A stretch of 7,341 nucleotides of DNA from Azoarcus sp. (GTDB lineage: Bacteria; Pseudomonadota; Gammaproteobacteria; Burkholderiales; Rhodocyclaceae): positions 1-7,341 of the forward strand of contig JAIRLA010000129.1 in the NCBI GenBank assembly GCA_031259795.1. Reading direction: 5' to 3'. A model generated the notes under the pieces. That model was not told the origin of the DNA, searched no databases, and saw only the letters and a list, made by a program, of their open reading frames with translations. A program made the translations under genes and the position numbers. The stretch's first letter is position 1. Each line of letters opens with the position of its first letter. Below are positions 5,951 through 7,341 of this stretch, in pieces.

Positions 5951-7186
5951 ATGAATGCGGTTTCCGATGGCTTTATCCCCAGGCCGCTGACGCGGGAAAA
6001 TCTTTTCAGTAATATCGATTTGTCGGAGCGCTTGTTCAATGATGGCATCGCCATCGACAAGGCCGTTCTCCGGACGCTGGATTACGGTGAATATCTGGAG
6101 CAGGTACACGGCTGCTTCAACATGAACCACAACGTGCACACGGTGACCAAGTTGCCGCAGTCTTTCCGCGATCCGAGTGGTTACAGTTTTGGCGTCGTTT
6201 ATGATCCGCGCTCGCATTTCACCATCACCGGCGAGGATGGACGCTATTTCCTCAATGATGGCGAGAACCGCCTGTTCGAGGTGCATTTCCAGCGCAAGCC
6301 GAAGTGGTATGACCGGCGGACTTCCGACGGTCTCGCCATGTCCCGGATCGCGCAGTACGTAGGGCGCGGCAAGATCACCATCACTTACAGCAACGAGTGT
6401 TCCTTGCAGGAAAAAGGGCTGGATTGCCTGTTCTGCAACATCAACGCCACCAAGGCCGCTTTTGCCGATCTCGAAGGTCTGGGCATCAAGACGCCGCGCC
6501 AGATCGCGGAGACCGTCAGGGCCGCTTATGAGGAGGGCTATCGCCGCCTCACGGTGACGGGCGGTTTCATTCCCGAGCGGCGCGAGGTGGATTATTACAT
6601 CGACGTGGCCGAAACCATACAGGAACTCACCGGACGGGATAATTTCAACGGCACCGCCTGCATCGGCGCGCCGCTCGATCTGGAAGTCATCGACAAGTAC
6701 AAAGAGGCGGGTTACGAATGCATCGCCACCAATATGGAAATCTGGGACGCCAATATCTTCAAGTCCATCTGCCCCGGCAAGGATGCGATCTGTGGCGGCC
6801 ACAAGAACTGGGTCAATACCCTGCTGCATGAAGTGGAAGTCTTCGGCAAAGGCTATGTGCGCTCCTATTTCGTCTCCGGCATCGAACCAAAAGCGTCGAC
6901 GCTGGAAGGCATTCAATTCCTGATCGAATCGGGCGTCGTCGCCATTCCGCTGCAATGGAATCCGAATCCAGGCTCCGCACTGGAAGGCCATCGCGCGCCA
7001 ACGTCCGAGTGGTATCACGATCTGGTACTGAAGACTTATGCGCTGCTACGCAAGAATGGTTTCGACCACGAGGACTTTTACCGCTGCACCAATGGCGAAG
7101 AGACGATTTTTGATTATCTTTTCAACGCCGACGGGGATTTGCTGCCGTGGGAGCGGCATATCTATACCGAACTGAAGGCCGCCTGA
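5951..7186 (+). CDS. Radical SAM protein, BioB/HydE-like, with C-x8-C-x2-C motif
   Basis: A 411-aa cytoplasmic protein with a radical SAM TIM-barrel. The cluster-binding cysteines are C150, C159 and C162 (NECSLQEKGLDCLFCNIN), spaced C-x8-C-x2-C instead of the usual C-x3-C-x2-C. Following motifs fit the BioB/HydE/HmdB group: TPRQIAETVRAAYEEG (181-196), the SAM-binding TGG (203-205), NMEIWD (261-266) where BioB has HNLDT, ICPG (273-276), and PLQWNPNPGSALEGH (333-347) near the barrel end. About 145 residues precede the motif, much longer than in BioB, with no recognised domain, signal peptide or membrane segment. Extra cysteines (C55, C237, C257, C274, C281, C388) could bind a second cluster, but none forms a ferredoxin pattern. 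It is first in a sigma-54-driven unit with at least one gene behind it. Codon and base use is less GC-rich than in its neighbours. I do not know its reaction; cofactor assembly is one guess from the fold. Confidence 0.85.
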   Translation: MNAVSDGFIPRPLTRENLFSNIDLSERLFNDGIAIDKAVLRTLDYGEYLEQVHGCFNMNHNVHTVTKLPQSFRDPSGYSFGVVYDPRSHFTITGEDGRYFLNDGENRLFEVHFQRKPKWYDRRTSDGLAMSRIAQYVGRGKITITYSNECSLQEKGLDCLFCNINATKAAFADLEGLGIKTPRQIAETVRAAYEEGYRRLTVTGGFIPERREVDYYIDVAETIQELTGRDNFNGTACIGAPLDLEVIDKYKEAGYECIATNMEIWDANIFKSICPGKDAICGGHKNWVNTLLHEVEVFGKGYVRSYFVSGIEPKASTLEGIQFLIESGVVAIPLQWNPNPGSALEGHRAPTSEWYHDLVLKTYALLRKNGFDHEDFYRCTNGEETIFDYLFNADGDLLPWERHIYTELKAA

Positions 7187-7188
7187 AC

Positions 7189-7192
7189 GGAG
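7189..7192 (+). promoter_or_regulatory. Ribosome binding site of the 27-aa ORF
   Basis: GGAG lies 7 nt before the ATG at 7200 and just after the radical SAM stop. It is the best translation signal in the gap between the radical SAM gene and the right-edge gene. Confidence 0.5.
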
Positions 7193-7199
7193 CGTTTTC

Positions 7200-7283
7200 A
7201 TGAATGGAGCAGTGATCTCCATCTCCGCGCCGGCGATGCGAAACGCGGCGGTCGCCGCAATGGCCGTAGCGAGATTGGCATGA
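7200..7283 (+). CDS. 27-aa small ORF, possible coupling peptide
   Basis: Starts 13 nt after the radical SAM stop with a well-placed GGAG, and encodes an alanine-rich, mostly hydrophobic peptide beginning MNGAVISISAPAMRN. Its TGA overlaps the ATG of the next ORF in an ATGA. No family is recognised. It could be a real small protein, a leader whose translation feeds the next gene, or the displaced true N-terminus of that gene if there is a frameshift or sequence error. The good ribosome site is its main support. Confidence 0.35.
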   Translation: MNGAVISISAPAMRNAAVAAMAVARLA

Positions 7284-7341
7284 GCGAAGTCAAGAGCAAC
7301 CGTGTTTCATTCCATGGCCGCGCCGGCGCCGGAAACGGAAA
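7280..7341 (+). CDS. Start of a further gene, cut off by the window
   Basis: An open frame begins MSEVKSNRVSFHGRAGAGNG and runs off the right edge, so only about 20 residues are visible and no family can be named. It overlaps the 27-aa ORF by ATGA and has only a weak GAG before it (about 7271-7273), which suggests coupled translation. It would be the next gene of the sigma-54 unit. The start is tentative. Confidence 0.4.
   Translation, partial: MSEVKSNRVSFHGRAGAGNG

Noticed and set aside
5885..7018. 377-codon open frame on the minus strand over the radical SAM gene
   Set aside because: It lies opposite a gene with a strong ribosome site, a sigma-54 promoter and clear motifs. No promoter, ribosome site or domain was seen for it, so it is most likely a shadow.

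Overview
The window looks like chromosomal DNA from a GC-rich proteobacterium. A beta-proteobacterium of the Rhodocyclales type would fit, but this rests on general protein character and repeat style only and is low confidence. It holds five complete protein genes, one very small ORF and one gene cut off by the right edge. No tRNA, rRNA, transposase or CRISPR array was seen.

Layout. Positions 1-467 are an intergenic mosaic of short GC-rich repeats in both orientations. On the minus strand, rfaE2 (2856-2353, ADP-heptose synthesis) is followed by recQ (2356-509, DNA helicase); the two overlap in an ATGA and are probably coupled. A 365-bp divergent intergenic region (2857-3221) separates them from the plus-strand pair mtnA (3222-4301) and a class II aldolase of the FucA/Ald2 type (4447-5097). 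A second repeat mosaic (about 5130-5694) repeats the modules of the left end, including a 45-nt block present in perfect inverted copy about 5.4 kb away and a 132-bp MITE-like palindromic element. After this comes an AT-richer regulatory region (5695-5950) with an excellent sigma-54 -24/-12 promoter and upstream dyads. It drives a radical SAM gene (5951-7186) whose cluster motif is the non-canonical C-x8-C-x2-C. A 27-aa ORF with a good ribosome site follows, and it overlaps by ATGA the start of a further gene that leaves the window.

How the genes may work together. MtnA plus a FucA-like aldolase is the core of the DHAP shunt described in Rhodospirillum rubrum and some E. coli. In that route, 5-methylthioribose-1-P or 5-deoxyribose-1-P is isomerised and cleaved to DHAP and a small aldehyde. 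The substrates come from methylthioadenosine and from 5'-deoxyadenosine, the by-product of radical SAM enzymes. The nearby radical SAM gene is therefore a suggestive neighbour, although the repeat block and its own sigma-54 promoter make it a separate transcription unit.

The most promising candidate for something undescribed is the right-hand unit: a sigma-54-controlled, BioB/HydE-like radical SAM protein with unusual cysteine spacing and a long N-terminal extension, apparently the first gene of an operon that runs off the window.
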